NCBI RefSeq assembly: GCF_013044135.1
Contig: NZ_JABEPP010000005.1
Span: 237,001-301,000 of the forward strand
Source of the DNA: Enterovirga aerilata
GTDB taxonomy: Bacteria; Pseudomonadota; Alphaproteobacteria; Rhizobiales; Beijerinckiaceae
Direction: 5' to 3'
DNA: 64,000 nucleotides
Made by a program: the position numbers and the translations under genes. Shown in pieces: positions 45,266 through 53,533 of this stretch (positions within the stretch are counted from its first letter, which is position 1; every line of letters starts with the position of its first letter). Under the pieces are notes generated by a model. That model ran no database searches. It was not told where the DNA came from and worked only from the letters and a program-made list of their open reading frames with translations.

Positions 45266-45286
45266 CCCTCCCCTTCGTGGGGAGGG
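45266..45286. repeat. Hairpin between the two permease genes
   Basis: CCCTCCCC and GGGGAGGG pair around a 5-base loop (TTCGT). It lies just upstream of the DppC-type gene. The arms match the CCCTCCCC motif of the hairpins at 13665 and 37468, suggesting one repeat family. Confidence 0.6.
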
Positions 45287-45315
45287 TAGGCGATCGACGG
45301 ATCGCAAGATGCCCA

Positions 45316-46287
<972 letters not shown>

Positions 46288-46298
46288 CAGGGCGAGGG

Positions 46299-46341
46299 CG
46301 TCATTCCGGGGCGCCGCAGGCGAGCCCGGAACCCATAAACG
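46299..46341. repeat. REP-like palindrome, left copy
   Basis: Begins CGTCATTCCGGGGCGCCGC and ends GCCCGGAACCCATAAACG. TTCCGGG and CCCGGAA can pair, giving a hairpin. It is inverted relative to the copy at 46642-46686. Confidence 0.75.
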
Positions 46342-46629
46342 CTACCGATTGAGAACAAGATACAGATCTTCCCACTCCGGGTTCATTTCCTCGATCAGCC
46401 GCAACTTCCAGTCTCGCCGCCACTTCTTCAGGGCCTTCTCTCGCGCGATCGCCTCATCGATACGGTCATAAGCCTCGTACCAGACCAGCCGGTCGACTCC
46501 GTACTTGGCCGAGAAACCCAGGATCATCTTCGTCTTATGTTCCCAGACCCGGCGCGCGAGGTTGTTGGTCACGCCGAGATAGAGAGTCCCGTGCCGGCGA
46601 CTGGCAAGCATGTACACGTGGTAGGGCAT
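46342..46629 (-). CDS. GIY-YIG nuclease family protein
   Basis: A 95-residue single-domain GIY-YIG protein (UPF0213/YhbQ-like). It starts MPYHVYMLASRRHGTLYLGV (the tyrosine-bearing strand), then TNNLARRVWEHKT with the catalytic Arg and a neighbouring Glu. A basic C-terminal helix (EAIAREKALKKWRRDWKLRL) follows. It lacks any DNA-binding accessory domain, so specificity must come from a partner or from DNA structure. It interrupts a peptide ABC operon and is flanked by inverted repeats. Confidence 0.92.
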   Translation of the reverse strand: MPYHVYMLASRRHGTLYLGVTNNLARRVWEHKTKMILGFSAKYGVDRLVWYEAYDRIDEAIAREKALKKWRRDWKLRLIEEMNPEWEDLYLVLNR

Positions 46630-46641
46630 GCCCAGCGTCGC

Positions 46642-46686
46642 CGTTTATGGGTTCCGGGCTCTCGCTTCGCGAGCCCCGGAATGACG
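46642..46686. repeat. REP-like palindrome, right copy
   Basis: Begins CGTTTATGGGTTCCGGGCTC and ends GAGCCCCGGAATGACG. The middle, CTCGCTTCGCGAG, is itself a hairpin. It is the inverse of the left copy, with about 18 bases of identical inner end. It ends 6 bases from the binding-protein stop. Confidence 0.75.
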
Positions 46687-46691
46687 GTGAA

Positions 46692-48266
46692 CTACTCCTT
46701 CCAGACGTTCTTCGCCGAATCGTTGATGCCGATCGCGGTCGTCACGAGGTCCTTCACGTTGCAGCGGTAGACGGTCGGGAAGTCGAGCTCGAGCAGCCAG
46801 AGCACGGGCAGTTCCTCGGCAAGGATCTGCTGCACCTTCGTGTAGAGAGCCTGGCGGGCCTCGGCCGGAGCGATCGCGGCCTCGGCGAAGAGCTTGTCCA
46901 CCTCCGGATTCGAATAGCTCCCCACATTCCCGAACGGGTTGCCCTTCACGATGTTCGTCGAGACGTAGGAGCGGGCGACGCCCGTCGCCGGGTCGCCGAG
47001 CTGGTAGAGGAAATTGAAGGTCAGGTCGAAATCGAAGTTCGAGGTGCGCTGCGTCCAGCCGGGCACGTCCGTGGACACGATGTCCATGTTGATCCCGACA
47101 TCGGCGAAGTTCTGCTTGATCGCCTCGGCCCAGCGCTGCCAGGTCTCGCCATAGGGCAGGCCGAGGAACTGCAGCTTCTCGCCCTTGTAACCCGATTCTT
47201 TGACGAGCTTCTTCGCCATCTCGGGATCGTACTTGTAGATCTTGACGCCTTCGGCCGAATAGAACTTCGTCTTCGACGAGATCGGCCCGGTCGGGATCTT
47301 GCCGTAGCCCGACCAGATGACGTCGCGACCGAAATCGCGGTCGATCGCGTACATCATGGCCTGGCGGAAGGTCTTGTTGCCGAGGATGCCGCGCGTCGTG
47401 TTCGGCGTGATCCAGGCATGGGGGGCGAACATTTCCCAGCCCTTGGTGGTCACGCACGAATTCGGCAGCTTGGCGAGCCGGGCGACGTCGAAGATCTCGA
47501 CCGCGCCGCCCGTGAGAACGTCCACCTTGCCGGTCTCGTAGGCGACCGCGCGCGCCGCCGCGTCCGGGATGAACTGGAAATACATCTCGTCGAAATGGGG
47601 CCTGTCCTTGTCCCAATAGGCCTCGTTGCGGACGAGCTTGACGAAGGAGCCCTTGCGCCACTCGCCGAACTTCATCGGCCCCGTGCCGATCGGCGTATTG
47701 TTGGCTGGATTCGCCCGGAAATCCGTCCCCTCGTAGACGTGCTTCGGGATCATGGGCGCGGAGGCGACCTCCTGCGACAGCATGAAGGGCCCGAAGGGCT
47801 GCTTCAGCGACACGCGGACCGTGAGATCGTCGACCTTCTCGATCGCCTTCACCTGGGCGTTCACGATCGGACGCCAGCGCGGATGCACCTCGCGCAGGAA
47901 CTTGTCGAGGGTGAAGACGACGTCGTCGGCCGTGAAGGGCTTGCCGTCGTGCCAGGTCACGCCCTCCTGGAGCTTGAACGTATAGACGGTCTGGTCGGGC
48001 GAGATCTCCCAGCTCTTGGCGAGCGAGGGCATCGGGTTCAGCTTCTCGTCGTAGCGGAGCAGCGACTCGTAGATGTTGCCCGCGATCATGTTGGTCGGGC
48101 CGTTCTGGTTCAGGCCCTGCATGAGCATGGGCGGCTCGGGCGTGACGACGACCTGGAGAGCTCCGCCCTTCTTGGGGCTGCCAGAGGCGGCCTGCTGCGC
48201 GCCGGCCGCGCCCGCGCAGGCGAGAAGAGCGGCGATGGACGCCGCGCCGAGGATGCTACGCTTCAC
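46692..48266 (-). CDS. ABC transporter substrate-binding protein, peptide/nickel (SBP_bac_5) type
   Basis: A 524-residue periplasmic protein. The signal peptide ends near AGAQQAASG. It carries the SBP_bac_5 motifs LAKSWEISPDQTVYTFKLQEGVTWHDGKPFTADDVVFTLD and GTGPMKFGEWRKGSFVKLVRN. It binds peptides or a related solute for the DppB/DppC/ATPase set downstream. It is the first gene of that operon, and the GIY-YIG unit lies directly after it. Confidence 0.93.
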   Translation of the reverse strand: MKRSILGAASIAALLACAGAAGAQQAASGSPKKGGALQVVVTPEPPMLMQGLNQNGPTNMIAGNIYESLLRYDEKLNPMPSLAKSWEISPDQTVYTFKLQEGVTWHDGKPFTADDVVFTLDKFLREVHPRWRPIVNAQVKAIEKVDDLTVRVSLKQPFGPFMLSQEVASAPMIPKHVYEGTDFRANPANNTPIGTGPMKFGEWRKGSFVKLVRNEAYWDKDRPHFDEMYFQFIPDAAARAVAYETGKVDVLTGGAVEIFDVARLAKLPNSCVTTKGWEMFAPHAWITPNTTRGILGNKTFRQAMMYAIDRDFGRDVIWSGYGKIPTGPISSKTKFYSAEGVKIYKYDPEMAKKLVKESGYKGEKLQFLGLPYGETWQRWAEAIKQNFADVGINMDIVSTDVPGWTQRTSNFDFDLTFNFLYQLGDPATGVARSYVSTNIVKGNPFGNVGSYSNPEVDKLFAEAAIAPAEARQALYTKVQQILAEELPVLWLLELDFPTVYRCNVKDLVTTAIGINDSAKNVWKE

Positions 48267-48368
48267 GTCTGATGCCCCTGCTGAGACGGTCCGGCCCGCC
48301 CTGCAAGGATTAGACCGGGGCGGCGCCCGGGCGTCAATCAGCCGGCGCCGGGACCGCTCGGGCGACGA

Positions 48369-49706
48369 TCAGGCGGAGCGCACGCGGTCGAAGAGCACAG
48401 ACATCGCGCCGTCCAGCGCGCCCGTGCGCTCGGCGATGCTGCGCGAGGTGGCCAGCACCGTCTCGGCCGCCTCGGCCGTGCGCTCGATCGCGTTCTCGAC
48501 GGTCGAGACGGCGCGCCGGGCGGTCGCGATGTGATCCGCCGTGAACTGGGCGTTTTCCGCGATCGCATTCGTCGCGGCGTTCTGCTGGTGGATCGCGGCC
48601 GCCACCGTGGTCGCGCTGCCGCGCATGTCGAACACCGCCTCGCGGATGCCCGCGATCTCGCCGACCGAGCGGCGCGTCGCCTCCATGATGAGCTCGATCT
48701 GCCGGCCGATCTCCTCGGTGGCCTTGGCGGTCTGGCCGGCGAGGCTCTTCACCTCCTGCGCGACCACCGAGAAGCCGCGGCCGGCCTCCCCGGCGCGAGC
48801 GGCCTCGATGGTGGCGTTGAGCGCCAGCAGGTTCGTCTGGGCGGCGATCTCGGCGATCAGGTCCACCACCGAGCCGATCCTCTCGACCGCGCTCATCAGC
48901 GTGTTGATGCCGACATCCGTGCGCTCCGCGTCGAGGGCGGCCCGTCCGGCGAGCTCGGCCGTCCGCCGGACATGGGCGTCGATCTCGGCGATCGAGGCCG
49001 AGAGCTCCTGCGTGGAGGTGGCCGTCATGCCCGCATTGGCCGATGCGTCACCGCTCGCGGCCAGCGCCGCCGCGGCGTCCCGGCCCGCATCCTGGGCGAG
49101 GGCGGAAAGCCGGCCGGAGGTGCCCATGAGCGCAGCCGCGAGCTCGTTCAGGCTCGAGCGGACGCCGGAGGCGGCGCCCTCGAAATCGGAGATGGCCTGG
49201 TCGAGACGCTCGGCGCGCTCGTCCGCCTTCCGGGTGAGCTCGTGCGAATGGAAGATGACCGAGCAGGCGACCTCCAGCAGCAGCGCGCGCCCGAGCGCGT
49301 CGCAGAGCCGCACGGCTTTGGCCCCGTTGAAGCGGCATCTGCGCCCGATCGCCTTGTAGGCGGCCTCCTGGATGAAGCGGCTCACGCCCGTGCGATGCCG
49401 GGCGTCGAGCCCCATGGCGAGCTCGGCGGCGGCGAGCGAGAGGCAGTCCCGGGCCCAGGCGGCGTCGAACCGGCCGAGGAGCAGCTTCGGCAGGTGGTCC
49501 CTGGACAGCTGCGCGATCTCCGGCCCGCGGGACGCCATGAGCGGCCCGATCGGGGGCGGCAGCTTCGCCGCCTCGCGCACGTTCTCGTCGATGGCGGCCA
49601 GCATCTCGGGGCCGGCGAGCCGCCAGACTTCCCGGAGGAGGGCCTGCGTCGCCTCATCCATCCCGTAATGGATGCGCCGGAGTTCGAACTGGTCGTGCAG
49701 CGCCAA
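48369..49706 (-). CDS. Soluble methyl-accepting chemotaxis protein with globin-like sensor domain
   Basis: A 445-residue protein with no membrane helices. The first ~180 residues resemble a protoglobin/globin-coupled sensor ([20 protein letters not shown], with candidate heme histidine in [15 protein letters not shown]). The C-terminal half is a chemoreceptor signalling domain, with the hairpin tip [20 protein letters not shown] and [13 protein letters not shown]. It likely senses oxygen or another gas and signals to CheA. No che genes are nearby. Confidence 0.82.
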   Translation of the reverse strand: MALHDQFELRRIHYGMDEATQALLREVWRLAGPEMLAAIDENVREAAKLPPPIGPLMASRGPEIAQLSRDHLPKLLLGRFDAAWARDCLSLAAAELAMGLDARHRTGVSRFIQEAAYKAIGRRCRFNGAKAVRLCDALGRALLLEVACSVIFHSHELTRKADERAERLDQAISDFEGAASGVRSSLNELAAALMGTSGRLSALAQDAGRDAAAALAASGDASANAGMTATSTQELSASIAEIDAHVRRTAELAGRAALDAERTDVGINTLMSAVERIGSVVDLIAEIAAQTNLLALNATIEAARAGEAGRGFSVVAQEVKSLAGQTAKATEEIGRQIELIMEATRRSVGEIAGIREAVFDMRGSATTVAAAIHQQNAATNAIAENAQFTADHIATARRAVSTVENAIERTAEAAETVLATSRSIAERTGALDGAMSVLFDRVRSA

Positions 49707-49799
49707 GATGGACCCACAGGATCGCGATCCCGCGACAATCCTGCAGGATGTCTTTCCGCCCCCTTAACCACGGGCAGGTCCGGGGCCGGCGGACGGCCC

Positions 49800-50813
49800 T
49801 CAATCCGCAAGGCGCTCCAGGGCGGGCGTGCAGGTCTCGACGACGCGGTCGCGCTGGCGGTGGAGGATGCGGGCCGCGAGCCCTTCCCGGGCCGCGAGCG
49901 CCAGGCCCGCTTCGGGCCCGAGCACGGCCAGCGCCGTCGCCCAGCCGTCCGCCTCCATGCAGCTCCCGTGGACGACGCTGGCCGACAGCACGCCCGCGGC
50001 GCTCGGCGCGCCGGTCGCGGGGTCGAGCGTGTGCGACAGGCGGGTCCCGCCGACATCCCGAAAACGGCGGTACTCGCCCGAGGTCGCGACCGACAGGCCG
50101 TGCAGCGCAACGAGCGTCGTCGGTAGCCCCGCCGCGCCCGGAGGCGTTTCGAGCGCCACCCACCAGGGCGAGAGGTCGGGCTTCACGCCCTCCCCGCGCA
50201 GCTCTCCGCCGATCTCGACCAGGAAGCTCGCGAGCCCCAGCTGCCGGAGCTCCGCCGCGACGAGGTCGACCGCAAATCCCTTCGCGATGCCGGAGAGGTC
50301 GAGCGCGAGGCCGCCCGGCTGGAGCAGCCGCGACCCGTCGAGCCGGAGCCGCCGCCAGCCCGCCTCGTGCCGCGACTGCGCCAGCGCCTCGGGATCGGGA
50401 AGGCCGGGGCGGGGCCCGGGGGGGCCGAAACCCCAGAGACCGACGAGCGCGCCGAGCGTGGGATCGAAGGCGCCCTCCGAGACCTCCGCGATGCGCAGCG
50501 CCGTCCGGAGGACGAGCAGGAACTCCTCGGGCAGATCGTGCCAGGTACCGGGCGGGGCGGCGTTGTAGCGGGACAGGTCCGAGCCGGCCTCCCAGCCGCT
50601 CATCTGCGCGATCACCCGGTCGAGCGCGCGCTGGACGGTCCCCCGGATCAGGCCGTCGGACAGATCGGGCCGGCCGGCGAGCTTCACGGACCAGCCCGTG
50701 CCCATGGCGGCCCCGGCGAGGGTCCGGACCGGCCCGGGTGCCGGCCGCAGGAGCGGGCCGGCGACGGGCGGGACGAGGACGCGGCGCGCCGGAGCGGCCG
50801 CCCGGGCGGCCAT
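49800..50813 (-). CDS. apbE: FAD:protein FMN transferase
   Basis: A 337-residue ApbE family protein. Motifs are MGTGWSVKLAG (near residue 36), DLSGIAKGFAVD, VEIGGELRGEG and ATSGEYRRF followed by SHTLDPATGAP. It transfers FMN covalently to a Thr in target proteins outside the cytoplasm, with Mg2+. The start at 50813 overlaps the stop of the DUF4198 gene (TAATG), so the two are coupled. The neighbouring DUF2271 protein has a fitting target motif. Confidence 0.92.
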   Translation of the reverse strand: MAARAAAPARRVLVPPVAGPLLRPAPGPVRTLAGAAMGTGWSVKLAGRPDLSDGLIRGTVQRALDRVIAQMSGWEAGSDLSRYNAAPPGTWHDLPEEFLLVLRTALRIAEVSEGAFDPTLGALVGLWGFGPPGPRPGLPDPEALAQSRHEAGWRRLRLDGSRLLQPGGLALDLSGIAKGFAVDLVAAELRQLGLASFLVEIGGELRGEGVKPDLSPWWVALETPPGAAGLPTTLVALHGLSVATSGEYRRFRDVGGTRLSHTLDPATGAPSAAGVLSASVVHGSCMEADGWATALAVLGPEAGLALAAREGLAARILHRQRDRVVETCTPALERLAD

Positions 50814-51622
50814 TATTGCGGCATGACCTCGAGCGTCGCGGTGTAGGAGGCGCGCCGGCGGGCGTTCTTGATCGTCGCCTTGTCGTCCTGGACGGAGGCC
50901 GACAGCCAGTACATGCCGGCCTCGGGCCACTTGATGGTGAACTTGCCGTCCTTGTCCGTCTTCACCTTGAAGTCGTTGAGCTTGGACCGGTAGCGGTTGC
51001 CGCCCGGCACCACCTCGACCTCGACATCGGCCGCGGGCTGGCCGTCGAGCACGAGCGCGAACTTCGCCTCCTCGCCTGCCGCGAGGTTGTTCGGATGCGT
51101 CTCGGCGACGAGCTCCAGGCCCTTGCCGGTCGGCTTCAGGACGGTCTCGGTCGGCTTGCCCGAGGTGACGAAGATCTCCAGCCGGCCCTGCGCCTGCGAG
51201 AGGCGGATATCCGTCGCGGTCTCGGGAATCTCGGGCAGCTTCCCGCCCATGGCGCGGAAGCGCTTCTGCTCGCCGCCCAGCTTGTAGCTGCCGAAGACGG
51301 CGTCGTTGGTGACCGCCATCTTGTAGGTGCCGGGCTGGGTGAGATGGACGTCGAAGGTCGAGCGGTACTTGCCCGTCGAGACGTTCTCGGGCTTCGCGGG
51401 CGAGCCGTCCGGCGCCGTGATCGTCAGGTTGTCCAGGCGAAGCGGGACGTGCTCGAAATAGAAGAGGTCGTTCGACACAGCGGCATCGACCGTGACCCAC
51501 TGGTCGCCGCCCGACAGCACGGTCGCGGAGGGCAGCATCCACATCCGGTGGGCCGCCGCAGGGGTGGCGAGGGCGGTCGCGGCCGCGAGGGCCAGGGCGG
51601 CGAGTTTCAGGGCGGAGCGCAT
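50813..51622 (-). CDS. DUF4198 family exported protein
   Basis: A 269-residue protein with a signal peptide (MRSALKLAALALAAATALATPAAA). HRMWMLPSATVLSGGDQWVTVDAAVSND is the DUF4198 signature. A C-terminal beta-sandwich ends KWPEAGMYWLSASV. DUF4198 proteins are periplasmic and often occur with metal-uptake genes (NikM-like/CbtJ-like). Here it sits between DUF2271 and apbE in an iron cluster. A role in metal binding or docking is inferred. Confidence 0.9.
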   Translation of the reverse strand: MRSALKLAALALAAATALATPAAAHRMWMLPSATVLSGGDQWVTVDAAVSNDLFYFEHVPLRLDNLTITAPDGSPAKPENVSTGKYRSTFDVHLTQPGTYKMAVTNDAVFGSYKLGGEQKRFRAMGGKLPEIPETATDIRLSQAQGRLEIFVTSGKPTETVLKPTGKGLELVAETHPNNLAAGEEAKFALVLDGQPAADVEVEVVPGGNRYRSKLNDFKVKTDKDGKFTIKWPEAGMYWLSASVQDDKATIKNARRRASYTATLEVMPQ

Positions 51623-51638
51623 CGGGTCCTCCTCGGGA

Positions 51639-52148
51639 TCAGGGTTTCAGTTCGACGGCGATGGCGGCGAGCTCGGACTCGCCCTTCTGCTCGGCCTTGA
51701 CCGGGGCCGCGGGGGGCCACTGGAACGGAACGCGGAGCAGCTCGCGCCCGCCCACCTCGCGCGCGGCCTCCACGACCAGCGTATACTCGCCCGGCGCGAG
51801 CTCCGCGACGGGCGCCCTGTCGCCCGCAAAGGCGATCTGGTGCCTGCCGGGCGGGCGGGTCGCGCCGCTGATCCCGTCGACCGGCATGGCGAGCTCGCGG
51901 CCGGAGCGGCGCCACCAGGTGCGCATGTCCTTGAGCCATTTCGCGCCCTCGCCGTTCTTCATCTCGAGGTCGTACCAGACGGCGAGATTGGTCACCTTCT
52001 GGCCCGCGCCTTCGAGCCACACGGCGACATAGGGCCGGTGGTACTCGGACACGTTCAGGCGCGGGATCTCGACCGAGACCAGGAGCTCGGCCGCCGCGAG
52101 CGGGGTGGCCGCGATTCCGCCGGCGGCGGCGTAGACGAGAAGGCGCAT
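51639..52148 (-). CDS. DUF2271 family exported protein, probable flavinylation target
   Basis: A 169-residue protein with a signal peptide (cleavage near PLAAAE). The DUF2271 body has ISGAT in the segment VDGISGATRPPGRH: Asp91-Gly-Ile-Ser-Gly-Ala-Thr97. This matches the D-x-x-[ST]-G-A-T sequence used by ApbE to attach FMN to Thr. WYDLEMKNGEGAKWLKDMRTWWRRSG is also typical. With apbE two genes downstream and PepSY upstream, this is likely a periplasmic flavoprotein. Flavin attachment is inferred from motif and context. Confidence 0.85.
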   Translation of the reverse strand: MRLLVYAAAGGIAATPLAAAELLVSVEIPRLNVSEYHRPYVAVWLEGAGQKVTNLAVWYDLEMKNGEGAKWLKDMRTWWRRSGRELAMPVDGISGATRPPGRHQIAFAGDRAPVAELAPGEYTLVVEAAREVGGRELLRVPFQWPPAAPVKAEQKGESELAAIAVELKP

Positions 52149-52159
52149 CGGTCAGCGTC

Positions 52160-52786
52160 TCAGTGCATGAAGAGGAGGATGAGCAGGACGGGGGCCAGGA
52201 GCCCGAGGCCGACGAGCGGCCAGGTGCTCGGCCGGTTGTGCGAATGGAGCTGCAGCAGCACGAGGCCGGTGATCGCGAAGACGAGGCAGGCGACCGCGAA
52301 GACGTCGATGAACCAGCGCCAGCCGGCGCCGGTGTTCCGGCCCTTGTGCAGGTCGTTCAGGAAGGAGATCCAGCCGCGATCGGTGCGCTCGTAGGTGACC
52401 TCGCCCGTGTCGCGCGCCACCGTCAGCCAGGCGTCGCCGCCGGCTCTCGGCAGCGAGACATAGGCCTCGCCCGCCGACCATTCGGCCTGCCGGCCGGAGA
52501 GGTCGAGGCCGAGCTCCCGGCCGAGCCAGGCCGCGATCTCGGGCGGGAGCGGGGCCTTGCCCTTCTGCGGCCCGGCCGAGAGTCCGCCCGCGAGGCTGTC
52601 CGGAAGCCGCGCCTCGCGCGTGGTCACATGCGGCTTCCCCTCGATCTCGGCCGCGTGGTTCAGCGTGATGCCGGTGACCGTGAAGAGCAGGAGGCCGATC
52701 AGGCAGATCGCCGACGAGACCCAGTGCCAGAGATGGAGCTGCTTGAGCCAGTAGGACCGGCGCTTCTTCTTGCTTGCGGTCGTCAC
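52160..52786 (-). CDS. PepSY-associated TM helix protein
   Basis: A 208-residue inner-membrane protein. A first helix starts near residue 14 (LKQLHLWHWVSSAICLIGLLLFTVTGITLNH), with the His pair typical of heme-binding PepSY_TM proteins. A periplasmic PepSY-like part follows, then two C-terminal helices (IDVFAVACLVFAITGLVLLQLHSH and the last). It probably passes electrons from quinol or cytoplasm to periplasmic flavoproteins. The genes around it are DUF2271 (11 bases later) and PiuC-type dioxygenase (before). Confidence 0.85.
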   Translation of the reverse strand: MTTASKKKRRSYWLKQLHLWHWVSSAICLIGLLLFTVTGITLNHAAEIEGKPHVTTREARLPDSLAGGLSAGPQKGKAPLPPEIAAWLGRELGLDLSGRQAEWSAGEAYVSLPRAGGDAWLTVARDTGEVTYERTDRGWISFLNDLHKGRNTGAGWRWFIDVFAVACLVFAITGLVLLQLHSHNRPSTWPLVGLGLLAPVLLILLFMH

Positions 52787-52792
52787 GCAGGC

Positions 52793-53491
52793 TCACAGCT
52801 CGGCCCAGCGGCGCAGCAGGTTGTGGTAGCAATTGGTGAGCGCCACCACGGCCCGGCTGTCGTCGGGCAGGTTCCTGCGGGTCTCGATGATGGCGAGGTC
52901 GAGGTCATAGAGAAGGGTGCGCTTGCCGTCGTCCTTCACCATGGATTGCGTCCAGAAGAAGGAGGACCAGCGGGAGCCGCGCGTGATCGGCTCGACCCGG
53001 TGCAGGCTCGTGGTCGGGTAGACGACCATGTCGCCGGCCGGCAGCTTCACCGAATGGCTCCCGTAGGAATCCTCGATGACGAGCTCGCCCCCGTCGTAAT
53101 CGGCGGGATCGGTCAGGAACAGCGTCGTCGATACGTCGGCCCGCATACGCATCCCCGCCCCGGGGATCGCCCGCACGGCCCCGTCCACATGCGCCCCGAA
53201 CGACATGCCCTCGTCGTAGCGGTTGAACATCGGCGGCAGCACGCGGAGCGGCAGCGCGGCCGAGTTGAAGACCGGGTTGCGGCCAAGCGCCTTCAGGATG
53301 ATGTCGCCGAGCGTCCGCGCCTCGGGCGAATTCTCCGGCACCTGGAGATTACGCTTGGCCCTGGCGGCGACCTCGCCGGCCGTGGCCTTCCCGTCGATCC
53401 AGGACGAGCTCTCGAGAATGCCGCGGCACTGCGCGACCTCCTCGGCGGTGAGCACATTGCGAACCTGAACAAGCACGGTGGTCTCACTCAA
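52793..53491 (-). CDS. PKHD-type Fe(II)/2-oxoglutarate hydroxylase (PiuC/YbiX)
   Basis: A 232-residue cytoplasmic enzyme. Iron ligands are His101 and Asp103 (FGAHVDGAV) and His164 (TTSLHRVEPITRG). An Arg at about 172-174 binds 2-oxoglutarate. Length and sequence match PiuC/YbiX, which are encoded beside catecholate-type TonB receptors (Fiu, PiuA). It lies in the same direction as the receptor gene, 42 bases after it. Confidence 0.94.
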   Translation of the reverse strand: MSETTVLVQVRNVLTAEEVAQCRGILESSSWIDGKATAGEVAARAKRNLQVPENSPEARTLGDIILKALGRNPVFNSAALPLRVLPPMFNRYDEGMSFGAHVDGAVRAIPGAGMRMRADVSTTLFLTDPADYDGGELVIEDSYGSHSVKLPAGDMVVYPTTSLHRVEPITRGSRWSSFFWTQSMVKDDGKRTLLYDLDLAIIETRRNLPDDSRAVVALTNCYHNLLRRWAEL

Positions 53492-53533
53492 ACGCGGGAG
53501 GCGGCCCGGGAAGGGCCGGGCCGCCTCCGATGA

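Larger units (their letters stand above)
46299..46686 (-). mobile_element. Candidate repeat-associated unit: GIY-YIG gene framed by inverted REP-like elements
   Basis: Two related palindromes in opposite orientation (46299-46341 and 46642-46686) bracket the GIY-YIG gene. The outer ends share CGTCATTCCGGGGC and the inner ends share GAGCCCGGAACCCATAAA. The inner end of the left copy abuts the stop codon. The right copy ends 12 bases before the start codon. The whole unit sits between the binding-protein gene and the first permease of a dipeptide operon. That it moves as a unit is my inference. Confidence 0.45.
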
